A DNA stretch of 35,885 nt. It comes from Candidatus Nomurabacteria bacterium (GTDB lineage: Bacteria; Patescibacteriota; Minisyncoccia; Phycocordibacterales; CAIZLB01). The first letter of the stretch is position 1; each line of letters opens with the position of its first letter. The notes under the pieces were generated by a model. That model ran no database searches, was not told the DNA's origin, and saw only the letters and a list, made by a program, of their open reading frames with translations. Below, one piece after another: positions 18,073-28,503 of the stretch. The position numbers were made by a program, and so were the translations under genes. The stretch is taken from the NCBI GenBank assembly GCA_943356525.1, contig CALRFG010000003.1, forward strand, positions 1 to 35,885, in the 5' to 3' direction.

Positions 18073-20058
18073 ATGAATCCAAATAATACAAATAACAACT
18101 CTGGTGGTTTTCCAAAACAACCTTCAAGGGTTTATCACGGTGGTCTTAAGAAAAATTTGCCTATAGACAGCATTAGACTAATGCCTGCACAAGCACCTCG
18201 TCCTATAACAAGAAAACAAGATAATAATCTAAATATGAGTAATACTTCAGGTGAGCTTACAGGTATCAAGATGAAAAAACCAGGTGCAAAGCGTTTTAAC
18301 ATGCCAAGAACTAGACCAAATATCGGTTCTGCAAGTCAGATAAAACACGGTCTTAAACATACTATTCCCGAGATATCTCCTGATACTTTTCGTATCATTC
18401 CACTTGGTGGAGTTGAGGAGATCGGTATGAACATGACTGTTTTTGAAAATGAACATGACATCATAGTTATCGATGCAGGTTTTAAATTTAAAGAAGAAGC
18501 TACACCTGGTATCGACTATATATTACCAAACACAAAATACTTGGAAGAAAGAAAACATAAAGTTCGCGCTCTCATAGTAACTCACGGTCACTTGGACCAC
18601 ATCGGTGCCCTACCATATATCATCGAAAAGATTGGTATGCCACCTGTGTACACAAGAAACTTGACCTCACTCATGCTCAAAAAACGTCAAGCTGAATTCC
18701 CTCATGTTCCTGAACTTGATTTTAAAATCATAGAAGGAAATGAAAGTTTAATAATAGGAAAAACTTCTGTAAAATTTTACGGAGTAACTCACTCTATACC
18801 AGACTCTATGGGTATCATTATCGATACACCTTATGGATGGATAACAACACCTGGAGACTTTAAACTAGACCATGTTGACGGAAAACCAACCGATGAGGAA
18901 GAAGACAATTACAAACTATTTGATGGTAAAAATGTTCTTATGCTTTTGGGTGAATCTACAAATATAGAGAATCCAGGGTTTTCTACACCAGAGTCCGTAG
19001 TACATGACAACTTGGCTGAGATAGTAAAAAGTATAAAAGGTAGACTTATTATCGGAATGTTCGCCTCACATTTTTTCCGTATAGCAAAGATAGCTGAAGC
19101 TTGTGAACAAAACGGAAAGAAACTTGTTATCGAAGGAAGATCTTTAAAAAATAATATCGACATAATGATACAAGCAGGAATGCTTAAGATAAAAAAAGAT
19201 ACTGTTATCAATGCACAAGATATGCCTAATTATGCACCTGATAAAATAGTTATCATAGCCACAGGTGCTCAAGGTGATGAGTTTGCAGCTCTTATGCGTA
19301 TATCTACAAAGCAACATAAATATGTGATTATAAATGAAAGAGATACTGTTTTACTTTCATCTTCTATTATTCCTGGTAATGAAAAAGTTGTGCAAAAAAT
19401 GAAAGATAATATTGCTCGTTCAGGTGCAAACATCATGCACTATCGTTCATCTGATGTATTCATCCACGCTACAGGTCACGCAAACCGTGGTGAGATTGAA
19501 TGGCTACATAAAAAACTAAAACCTAGATTCTTTATGCCTATGCATGGTAATCATTATCATTTAAAACTTCACTCAGATCTTGCCATACAACTTGGTATGC
19601 CAAAGGAAAATGTTATCATTCCAGATGACTGTAATATTCTTGAGATACAAGATAAAGGAACTAAACTCGTTAAACTTGCTGTAAAAGCTCCTGACAATGT
19701 TGTTATTGTTGATGGTTTTACTGTTGGTGATATACAAGATGTTGTGTTGAGAGATAGACAGATATTGGCTGAAGATGGAATCTTCGTTGTAGTTGCAATG
19801 CTTAACCCTATGAATGGCCGTCTTATAAAATCTCCTGATATCATATCTCGTGGTTCAGTTTACTTAAGAGAATCACAAGAGTTGTTAAGAGAAATAAGAA
19901 CTACAGTTCGTACGACAATAGAGAAGGCTGTGTATGATACAAGAAATGCACCAGATTTGGATTATGTTAAAGATATAACTACTGATACTTTGGGTAAATT
20001 TATATTTCGCGAGACTAATAAAAGACCGATTATTATTCCGGTGATATTGTTTGCATAA
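18073..20058 (+). CDS. rnj: Ribonuclease J with long N-terminal extension
   Basis: IIPLGGVEEIGMNM, VTHGHLDHIGALPYI, GTPGDFK-like metallo-beta-lactamase/beta-CASP motifs, GHANRGEIEWL. Confidence 0.95.
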   Translation: MNPNNTNNNSGGFPKQPSRVYHGGLKKNLPIDSIRLMPAQAPRPITRKQDNNLNMSNTSGELTGIKMKKPGAKRFNMPRTRPNIGSASQIKHGLKHTIPEISPDTFRIIPLGGVEEIGMNMTVFENEHDIIVIDAGFKFKEEATPGIDYILPNTKYLEERKHKVRALIVTHGHLDHIGALPYIIEKIGMPPVYTRNLTSLMLKKRQAEFPHVPELDFKIIEGNESLIIGKTSVKFYGVTHSIPDSMGIIIDTPYGWITTPGDFKLDHVDGKPTDEEEDNYKLFDGKNVLMLLGESTNIENPGFSTPESVVHDNLAEIVKSIKGRLIIGMFASHFFRIAKIAEACEQNGKKLVIEGRSLKNNIDIMIQAGMLKIKKDTVINAQDMPNYAPDKIVIIATGAQGDEFAALMRISTKQHKYVIINERDTVLLSSSIIPGNEKVVQKMKDNIARSGANIMHYRSSDVFIHATGHANRGEIEWLHKKLKPRFFMPMHGNHYHLKLHSDLAIQLGMPKENVIIPDDCNILEIQDKGTKLVKLAVKAPDNVVIVDGFTVGDIQDVVLRDRQILAEDGIFVVVAMLNPMNGRLIKSPDIISRGSVYLRESQELLREIRTTVRTTIEKAVYDTRNAPDLDYVKDITTDTLGKFIFRETNKRPIIIPVILFA

Positions 20059-20074
20059 AGCTCAAACAAAAAAT

Positions 20075-20103
20075 AGTCCTCCAAGAAATGAGGACTTTTT
20101 TTT
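20075..20103 (+). terminator. Terminator after rnj
   Basis: AGTCCTC-CAAGAAAT-GAGGACT then T8. Confidence 0.88.
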
Positions 20104-20150
20104 GTTTTCACTTTAGTAAGACAACTAAGCTTTTTTTTTAAATATTTTTC

Positions 20151-21074
20151 CTATCCACACACAACTTCAAGTACCAAAAAAGCATTAACAAATCTCATAT
20201 GTCGATAATTTTCCAAAGCCTTAGCAAACAGGATCAAAACTTTTTCCTTATCTTTCCCTTCTCTCAACCTTGAGCGCAGTCTATCCATAAATAAATCATA
20301 CACGATTTTCCCATCTGTATTATTTTGTTTTAACTTATCTATATTTTCAAAAACCTGCTCACCTTTTACCACCTTGTCGATAATCTCATCTATTAAACTT
20401 ATATCCGGAATATTTAAAATATGTTCTATGTTTTCTATTTTTTTTCCATCAACAGATGCTATAACTTTTTGCAAAACAGACAATGTATCACGAAAAGATT
20501 CATCACCACTCATAGCTATCAGTTTAGTCGACTCATCATCTATAGATAAACCTTCTTTTTTTACTACATCTTTTATAACCAGAGAAAGTATATCGATAGA
20601 TGGTTTTTTAAAATTATGAACTTCGCAACGAGAAATGATTGTATCCAAAAGTTTATTCAACTCTGTAGTGGCCAATATATAGATGACATGTTTTGGTGGT
20701 TCTTCTAATCCTTTTAGAAAGGCATTGAAAGCATTTTTCGAAAGCATGTGAACTTCATCCAGTATGTAAACTTTATAAGGTGACAGCATCGGTAATACTG
20801 TAGCACTTTCTATAAGCTCTCTGATGTTATCAACACCTGTGTATGATGCAGAGTCTATTTCATATATATCTGCCTCATTTACACCTAACTCTCTTGCAAA
20901 TATACGAGCAATGGATGTTTTACCAATACCTCGAGAACCCGTGAAGATGTAAGCGTGGTTTGGGGTTTTATTTTCAATTGCTTTTTGTAATACAGAAACT
21001 ATATGATCTTGACCTAGAACGTCACGAAAATTAGAGGGTCTGTATTTTCTGTATAAAGATGTATGTTCTGACAT
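20151..21074 (-). CDS. dnaX: DNA polymerase III gamma (short DnaX); start revised from 21101
   Basis: LYRKYRPSNFRDVLGQDHI, FTGSRGIGKTSIARIFA, YILDEVHMLSKNAFNAFLKGLEEPP, TIISRCEVHNFK. Confidence 0.94.
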   Translation of the reverse strand: MSEHTSLYRKYRPSNFRDVLGQDHIVSVLQKAIENKTPNHAYIFTGSRGIGKTSIARIFARELGVNEADIYEIDSASYTGVDNIRELIESATVLPMLSPYKVYILDEVHMLSKNAFNAFLKGLEEPPKHVIYILATTELNKLLDTIISRCEVHNFKKPSIDILSLVIKDVVKKEGLSIDDESTKLIAMSGDESFRDTLSVLQKVIASVDGKKIENIEHILNIPDISLIDEIIDKVVKGEQVFENIDKLKQNNTDGKIVYDLFMDRLRSRLREGKDKEKVLILFAKALENYRHMRFVNAFLVLEVVCG

Positions 21075-21084
21075 ATGAGTAGTA

Positions 21085-21546
21085 TTATAACAAAGAAACA
21101 ATAAAATTGTACTCCTTCTCGGTCACAGGAATAATCGACAACCTTGAGCCATTTTGGAATAATTTCATTGCAGACAACTCAGAGTGTCGTCTCATTTCAT
21201 CCATAGTTACAGGTTTGGAAAATGTAGAAACATATTTTACGTCAACACATTCCCATATAGGTTTTTCTACAGTCGATCTTTCATCATAATGATCATCTCT
21301 TCTATCTAATGCGGTGATATCTGCATGTGCTTCTTTTATAACCTGTGCCAATCCATACACACCTATAGGTTTAGTATTTGAATGATAAAATAAAACCATA
21401 TCACCCAAAGACATTTCTTTCATATAGTTTCGAGCTTGATAATTCCTTACTCCTGACCATGGTGTTACTTTATCTTTTTTAAGCTGATCGATAGGATAGC
21501 AATCTCCTTCTGATTTCATAAGCCAATAGTTTATGTGTGAATTCAT
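21085..21546 (-). CDS. EVE domain-containing protein
   Basis: YWLMKSEGDCYPIDQLKKDKVTPWSGVRNYQARNYMKEMSLGDMVLFYHSN. Confidence 0.94.
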   Translation of the reverse strand: MNSHINYWLMKSEGDCYPIDQLKKDKVTPWSGVRNYQARNYMKEMSLGDMVLFYHSNTKPIGVYGLAQVIKEAHADITALDRRDDHYDERSTVEKPIWECVDVKYVSTFSKPVTMDEMRRHSELSAMKLFQNGSRLSIIPVTEKEYNFIVSLL

Positions 21547-21570
21547 GATTTGATTTTAGTCTATATTAAT

Positions 21571-21614
21571 AAAAAAACAACCCACACCGACAATATGTCG
21601 AGTTGAGTTGTTTT
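21571..21614 (-). terminator. Terminator after the 21621 gene
   Basis: AAAACAAC..CGACA-ATA-TGTCG..GTTGTTTT; T-run on minus strand. Confidence 0.7.
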
Positions 21615-21620
21615 ACAGGA

Positions 21621-22079
21621 TTATATTATCACCCTGCATTGCCCTGGAAAAATGGATACATTGGGTGACCAGGCGTGGTCTGCTGAAACAAGTTCCAGGT
21701 CTGGACGATCTCTATTCATAGTCAAAACAAAGATATGAGGTATACCTAAAACATCAAATGTTCGTCTAGATGCAAAAACAAGATTAGATCTAAATCTGTG
21801 TGGAGTCTTTTCAAAGTAAGCTAGCAGATGCTCAATATCAAACGGTTTCCAGCAATCTTCTTTGCGGATACTTTTTGCAGCATTTTTTGATATCATCGGC
21901 TCTTTGAAATAAAAATCTCGAATCAAAAAAGTAGCTTTTTCTTTGTAGCTAAATTTAATTTCCTTATATCCAAGTTGTTTGAATATTTTCTCTCTTTGGT
22001 ATTTTGCTACACCTGCCTGAACCAACATGCCTTCAAAAGGCATTTCGTAATTTATCTTAATCATTCCTTTACCAGCCAT
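21621..22079 (-). CDS. Hypothetical protein
   Basis: 152 aa monocistronic ORF with own terminator; no family recognised. Confidence 0.7.
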   Translation of the reverse strand: MAGKGMIKINYEMPFEGMLVQAGVAKYQREKIFKQLGYKEIKFSYKEKATFLIRDFYFKEPMISKNAAKSIRKEDCWKPFDIEHLLAYFEKTPHRFRSNLVFASRRTFDVLGIPHIFVLTMNRDRPDLELVSADHAWSPNVSIFPGQCRVII

Positions 22080-22108
22080 AATATATATAGTGTGCTTTTT
22101 GTTTGTTT

Positions 22109-22132
22109 CCGGTGACTACATTGTCACTTCGG
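22109..22132. other. Stem-loop upstream of the 21621 gene
   Basis: CCGGTGAC-TACATT-GTCAC-TT-CGG; possible 5' leader or operator. Confidence 0.45.
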
Positions 22133-22209
22133 GTATACTATTTAACCATATTTAGAATAAAAGAGCAATTATTAACTTTCAAAAAATCTATGCAAGCTGC
22201 TAAAGTAAA

Positions 22210-23238
22210 TTAATTTTTCAAAAACCCAATAACCTCCCCTGCACTTTCCATAGACATAATTTTTTCTCTGATCTCTTTAGCATCATCAAATCCCGTCATA
22301 TATGTTTTAAAAAACTTTTTCATAACAGCAAAAGATTTTACATCTCCCAATTCTTTATCAAAAACCTCCACTTGTCTAATCAATGCTTTTATTCTATCTT
22401 CCCTACTTGGGATAAATTTCTCGCTTGCATTCAGATTTTCTATATCTTTAAATAACCAAGGATTACCAAACATTGCTCTTCCTATCATTGCACCATCTGC
22501 ATTTGAGTTTTTACATTTTTCATATGCGTCAGATATATCTAGCACATCACCATTTCCAAAGATCAAAGGAACAACTTTTCCTGGATTTTTTTCTGCCCAT
22601 TCATCTCGCATCTTGACAACAGTCTTGACATGAGACCAGTCAGCTTCAACTTTAGACATCTCTTTTCGAGTACGGGCATGTATAGTTATAAGATCAAGCT
22701 CTTGTTCGAGCAAAATTGGTATCCAAGTATCCAACTCTACAGCATTGTAACCAACACGAGTCTTTACAGAAACGGAAAAATCCGCATTGTCACCTCCTAA
22801 ACAAAAATCCCGTCTTGCATCGCGACATGCTTTTATCACATCGATTGCAAGCTCTGGATTTTTAATCATAGCCGCACCGCACTTTTGTTTCTCTATGGAT
22901 TTGTCGGGGCAACCCATGTTTACGTCCACTCCATCGAAACCTAACTCTATACAAAGTTTTGTGGCTTCATACATGTATTGATATGTTGATGAAAAAAGTT
23001 GAACTATTATAGGCCTTTGAAGCTCTTTATCAAATAGCAAATCTTTTTTTAATTTATATTTTCCAATCTCTGTGGCACGTATCAAACCATCAGCTGAAAC
23101 AAACTCTGTCCAAAATATATCAGGGCTTTGTGCCTCAGCTATAACAGTACGAAAAGCTACATCTGTAACATCGGCCATAGGTGCCAATACAAAAAGAGGT
23201 CTTTGTTTATTTTGTTTTAACTTTTGAATGAAGGACAT
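22210..23238 (-). CDS. dus: tRNA-dihydrouridine synthase
   Basis: LAPMADVTDVAFR, GFDGVDVNMGCPDKSIEKQKCGAAMIKNP, VKTRVGYN, TIHARTRKEMSK, GRAMFGNPW. Confidence 0.95.
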   Translation of the reverse strand: MSFIQKLKQNKQRPLFVLAPMADVTDVAFRTVIAEAQSPDIFWTEFVSADGLIRATEIGKYKLKKDLLFDKELQRPIIVQLFSSTYQYMYEATKLCIELGFDGVDVNMGCPDKSIEKQKCGAAMIKNPELAIDVIKACRDARRDFCLGGDNADFSVSVKTRVGYNAVELDTWIPILLEQELDLITIHARTRKEMSKVEADWSHVKTVVKMRDEWAEKNPGKVVPLIFGNGDVLDISDAYEKCKNSNADGAMIGRAMFGNPWLFKDIENLNASEKFIPSREDRIKALIRQVEVFDKELGDVKSFAVMKKFFKTYMTGFDDAKEIREKIMSMESAGEVIGFLKN

Positions 23239-23255
23239 ATTTTTCTATATATAAA

Positions 23256-23618
23256 CTACTTACCTATACTCATTGATGTACCCAAGTTAAACATATAACC
23301 TATACTTGGTAAAGTAAAGCAACTATTACCTGAGTAAATTAGACATATACCAGCACCTGGAACATAATTTCCTAAAGAATTTACAGCAGGTCTTGGTTGA
23401 TACATTTTATGTAAAATAGTAACACCTGTATAGTAAACTAAAGGTAGAGGGGCCTGATATCTTACATCGCGTACATATAGAACCCAACTTGGAATTACAT
23501 TACAAGTACAAGTAATCATCCCAACTATCTGACCTCCAAAGTTTGTGATCGTTGCAGCTTTGGTATTTACAGGGTCTAAAAATATTGTTAAAACAATTAA
23601 TAAAGCAAATAATCTCAT
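23256..23618 (-). CDS. Small secreted Cys-containing hypothetical protein
   Basis: Signal peptide-like N-terminus, GGQIVGMITCTCN..., CLIYSGNSC, GTSMSIGK; TGATATCAT 6 nt before ATG. Confidence 0.7.
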   Translation of the reverse strand: MRLFALLIVLTIFLDPVNTKAATITNFGGQIVGMITCTCNVIPSWVLYVRDVRYQAPLPLVYYTGVTILHKMYQPRPAVNSLGNYVPGAGICLIYSGNSCFTLPSIGYMFNLGTSMSIGK

Positions 23619-23660
23619 ATATTCATGATATCATATATCAGTTATTATATAAATAATTAA

Positions 23661-24974
<1,314 letters not shown>

Positions 24975-24987
24975 AAACTAAAATAAT

Positions 24988-25016
24988 CACTAGTCATAAA
25001 AGGCTGGTGTTTTTTT
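24988..25016 (+). terminator. Terminator after eno
   Basis: CACTAG-N10-CTGGTG then T7. Confidence 0.65.
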
Positions 25017-25017
25017 A

Positions 25018-25045
25018 TTGACAAAACTACCTATAATGATATTAT
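25018..25045 (+). promoter_or_regulatory. Promoter of first tandem small gene
   Basis: TTGACA-N16-TATTAT; the ORF track uses this TTG as a start codon. Confidence 0.5.
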
Positions 25046-25074
25046 TTTACAGTAAATCCGAACCCTCTAAAATT

Positions 25075-25320
25075 ATGAAACCAATAATGAATATACTCAA
25101 TACAATATCAAAAAGCAGACAAGGTGATAAGTTTAAAATGTTTATATCACACATAGGAGAGCATGTTGATAAAGATGCTAACATGGACCTAGATAAGGAA
25201 TTGCATCTAAACTTTTGGATCAGCAGTATTCATGATGATGAAAAGATGACTTCTGACCTGGCTCATGAAATAGCAACTTGGATTGAAGTAAACATTTCGT
25301 TAAATGGTCTTGTTAGCTAA
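25075..25320 (+). CDS. Small hypothetical protein, tandem paralogue 1 (start revised from 25018)
   Basis: MKPIMNILNT... aligns from its ATG with paralogue 2; ends DLAHEIATWIE. Confidence 0.7.
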   Translation: MKPIMNILNTISKSRQGDKFKMFISHIGEHVDKDANMDLDKELHLNFWISSIHDDEKMTSDLAHEIATWIEVNISLNGLVS

Positions 25321-25332
25321 AAAAAACTCCTC

Positions 25333-25374
25333 CCACCCCGGCGAACTATTGATGTTCTCCAGGGTGGTTTTTTT
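25333..25374 (+). terminator. Terminator of paralogue 1
   Basis: CCACCCcGGcGAAC...GTTCtCCaGGGTGG then T7. Confidence 0.88.
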
Positions 25375-25430
25375 GTTGACATATTCTATTATAATGTTAC
25401 TGTATATTAGTAACCGAACCAAACACCACA

Positions 25431-25682
25431 GTGAAAACCATCAATAATATCCTATATGGATTTTGTGCAACAATGCAAGATCCTGACTTCGAAGCTTTTA
25501 TTCTTCAAATACTTGCAGATATTCCCAATAATCCACAGCTCAATAATGATCAAGAAAAAGAATTGATTTCTAAAATAAATAGAAACCCTAAACCTGAAGA
25601 TTTGACATTGGGATTAGCCTATGAAATCTCATGCTGGATAAATAATTTACCTAATACAGACAGTGTGATCGAGCTCACCTAA
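25431..25682 (+). CDS. Small hypothetical protein, tandem paralogue 2 (GTG start)
   Basis: MKTINNILYGF...DFEAFILQIL...GLAYEISCWIN; own terminator. Confidence 0.7.
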   Translation: MKTINNILYGFCATMQDPDFEAFILQILADIPNNPQLNNDQEKELISKINRNPKPEDLTLGLAYEISCWINNLPNTDSVIELT

Positions 25683-25700
25683 ACCATAACATTCACCTAT

Positions 25701-25735
25701 CCCGTTGGACTTACAAAGTCCCCGGGGTTTTTTTT
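25701..25735 (+). terminator. Terminator of paralogue 2
   Basis: CCCGttGGACTT-aca-AAGTCCcCGGG then T-run. Confidence 0.85.
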
Positions 25736-25796
25736 AACTCAAATACTATAATTCATTACAATAAAGTTTATAAAATTTTAACCAAATACTAAATGT

Positions 25797-26372
25797 CTAT
25801 AGATGTATTTTCTTCAATTCCCTTACCCTATCTTTATAATCTGGTATTGTTTCTCCGACTAGGTCCCAAAATTTGTATGAATGGTTAAATTGCCCAAGGT
25901 GACAAAGTTCATGAACAATTATATAGTCAGCGAGATGTTCTGGTATGAGAGCAATCTTATAGTTGAAGTTTAAGTTTCCTCTTCGTGATGCTGATCCCCA
26001 TCGAGTTTTAGTATTTTTTATGGAAATATTTTTGTATGAGAGATTATAATGTTGGTTATATTTAGCAAGTTTTATTGACGCAAGATTTAAAGCTACGTTT
26101 TTATGGAGTAGGTAATCACGGCGTGTTAGTTTTATAGGTTGGGATTTAGTAGGGTTTTCTAATTGAACAGATTTTATTTTTTCTAGTGTGTGTTTTATCC
26201 AGTCTGATTTAGATAGGAGAAAACGCTCCGCTTGCTCCAGGGTGATATGACGAGGTTTAGTGAGTTTGATTTGACCCTGACGATCAATGGTGATGCGTAA
26301 GTATTTAGTCCTTATTCGGTCTGGATTTAGAGTGTAGTCAGGGATCATTATTTTTTCATATTTATTTTCCAT
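25797..26372 (-). CDS. YgjP-like zinc metallopeptidase
   Basis: TRWGSASRRGNLNFNYKIALIPEHLADYIIVHELCHLGQFNHSYKFWDLV. Confidence 0.93.
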   Translation of the reverse strand: MENKYEKIMIPDYTLNPDRIRTKYLRITIDRQGQIKLTKPRHITLEQAERFLLSKSDWIKHTLEKIKSVQLENPTKSQPIKLTRRDYLLHKNVALNLASIKLAKYNQHYNLSYKNISIKNTKTRWGSASRRGNLNFNYKIALIPEHLADYIIVHELCHLGQFNHSYKFWDLVGETIPDYKDRVRELKKIHL

Positions 26373-26379
26373 ACTTCAT

Positions 26380-28482
26380 CTATACATCCAACCTCGCAGC
26401 TCTCGCATTTGACTGTATAAAACTCTTTCTCGATGGAACATCGGTTCCCATCAAAACGTCTATAACTCTATCAGTCGCAACGATATCTTCTATCCTAACT
26501 TGTTTTAAAACTCTTTTCGCTGGATCCATAGTTGTCTCTCCTAACTCATCGGCGTTCATTTCTCCAAGACCTTTATATCTTTGTATAAATGGTTTCTTCA
26601 TAGTTTTTGATTTTGAAGTTGTTTCCTCCTCCTCACCTTCTATTTCCTCAATATTATCCTCTTCTTCACCTTCTTTAATCTCACTATCCGCTTGCTCATA
26701 TCCAATCTTTTTAAAATAGGCATCTTTCTCCGCGTCTGAATAATAATAACCAACTTCTTTTCCATATTTGATCTTATATAGTGGCGGTTGAGCAACATAT
26801 ATAAATCCACCTTCTATCAATGGTCTAAAATATCTATATAGTAAAGTTAATATCAAAGTTCTGATATGAGCACCGTCAACGTCGGCATCGGTTGCGATAA
26901 TAACTTTATGATAACGGAGTTTAGTTATATCAAACACATCACCTATTGCAGTACCAAGTGCGATCACAAGGTTACGAACCTGCTCTGATGCAAGTATTTT
27001 ATCAAGTCTTGCTCTTTCAATGTTTAGGATCTTACCCCTTAGTGGTAGGACGGCTTGTGTCTTTCTGTTTCTTCCTTGAACCGCAGTACCTCCCGCAGAG
27101 TCTCCCTCCACTATAAACAGTTCTGACTCTTCTGCTTTTCGACTTTGACAATCAGAAAGCTTTCCAGGAAGTGTCATTCCTTCTAATGCACCTTTACGTA
27201 GTATTGAATCCTTGGCAGCCTTAGCAGCTTTTCTAGCACGCACAGCAAGAACAACTTTAGAGATTATTTGTTTTGCGTCATCTGGATTTTCTTCTAGGAA
27301 TGATGAAAAGGCTTCACCAAAAATACTTGATACAGCAGACTGTGCTTCTGTTGATCCCAATTTTGATTTTGTTTGCCCTTCAAACTGTATCTCTTGCAAT
27401 TTTACAGAAACAACAGCACATAAACCTTCAAGAACATCATCTCCTGTAAATGATTCATCATCTTTTACTAAATTACTTTTCTTTGCATATGTGTTTAATA
27501 TACGAGTCAATGCTGTTTTGAAACCTGTAACATGAGTACCACCTTCGAGCGTATAAATGTTGTTAGCAAAAGCTACAAGTCGCGGATTCATATCATCTGT
27601 ATATTGAAGTGCTATTTCAACTCCTACGTTAACACCTTCAGCACCTTTATCTTTTGATGTATAATCTTTCTCTACATAGAAGACATTTTTATGAATAACT
27701 TTTTGTGACTGATTATAGAAAGAAACGAGTGAAGATAAACCACCTTCAAAGTAAAATGATATTGATGGCGCTATAATATTTTCATCATATATATAAACAG
27801 AATCATCAAGGAGTGATTTTACCTGCTTTTCATTCATACCAGACTCTCTAAGATCTATAATATTAATAGTTAAACCTTTAACAAGATAAGCTTGTTGTCT
27901 AAAACGTGATACTATCTTTTGCCAATCGTATTCGATACCCTCTTTGAAAATAGTCTCGTCTGGTTTCCAGGTAACAATAGTTCCATGAAGTTTTGATGCA
28001 CCAACTTTTTTAAGAGCATATTTTGGTTTACCGATTTCATATTCTTGTATAAACTTTGATCCGTTTTGATGAACTTCAACACGAGTATGTATTGATAGTG
28101 CATTTACGACAGACGCACCTACACCGTGAAGTCCTCCAGATACTTTATATCCTTCACCACCAAATTTTCCACCAGCATGTAAAACTGTCATGATAGTTTC
28201 CACAGCAGACACTTTAGTTTTAGGATGCAAACCTGTCGGCATCCCCCGCCCATTGTCGACTATACGTATATATCCGTCCGGTAGTAAAGATACTTCAATA
28301 CGATCGGCGAAACCACCCATGGCTTCATCGCGACAGTTGTCAAAAATCTCCCATATAAGGTGATGCAATCCTTCAGGTCCTGTAGTACCAATATACATAC
28401 CCGGACGCTTTCTAACAGGCTCCAGACCCTCTAAGACTTGTATAGAATCGGCATCATAGCCTTTTTGTTTTTTTTCTGCCAT
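26380..28482 (-). CDS. gyrB: DNA gyrase subunit B
   Basis: LEGLEPVRKRPGMYIG, VDNGRGMPTGLHP, GGLHGVGASVVNALS, VEGDSAGGTAVQGRNRKTQAVLPLRGKILNIE, IQRYKGLGEMNADELGETTMDP. Confidence 0.97.
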   Translation of the reverse strand: MAEKKQKGYDADSIQVLEGLEPVRKRPGMYIGTTGPEGLHHLIWEIFDNCRDEAMGGFADRIEVSLLPDGYIRIVDNGRGMPTGLHPKTKVSAVETIMTVLHAGGKFGGEGYKVSGGLHGVGASVVNALSIHTRVEVHQNGSKFIQEYEIGKPKYALKKVGASKLHGTIVTWKPDETIFKEGIEYDWQKIVSRFRQQAYLVKGLTINIIDLRESGMNEKQVKSLLDDSVYIYDENIIAPSISFYFEGGLSSLVSFYNQSQKVIHKNVFYVEKDYTSKDKGAEGVNVGVEIALQYTDDMNPRLVAFANNIYTLEGGTHVTGFKTALTRILNTYAKKSNLVKDDESFTGDDVLEGLCAVVSVKLQEIQFEGQTKSKLGSTEAQSAVSSIFGEAFSSFLEENPDDAKQIISKVVLAVRARKAAKAAKDSILRKGALEGMTLPGKLSDCQSRKAEESELFIVEGDSAGGTAVQGRNRKTQAVLPLRGKILNIERARLDKILASEQVRNLVIALGTAIGDVFDITKLRYHKVIIATDADVDGAHIRTLILTLLYRYFRPLIEGGFIYVAQPPLYKIKYGKEVGYYYSDAEKDAYFKKIGYEQADSEIKEGEEEDNIEEIEGEEEETTSKSKTMKKPFIQRYKGLGEMNADELGETTMDPAKRVLKQVRIEDIVATDRVIDVLMGTDVPSRKSFIQSNARAARLDV

Positions 28483-28503
28483 ATCCTTCTATTATAGCAT
28501 GTT

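Noticed and set aside
25018-25395. TTGACA-N8-TATAAT upstream of both tandem small genes read as a -35/-10 pair
   Set aside because: An 8-nt spacer is incompatible with sigma70-type recognition; TTGACA-N16-TATTAT fits for the first copy. The shared TTGACA-N8-TATAATG is kept only as evidence of duplication.
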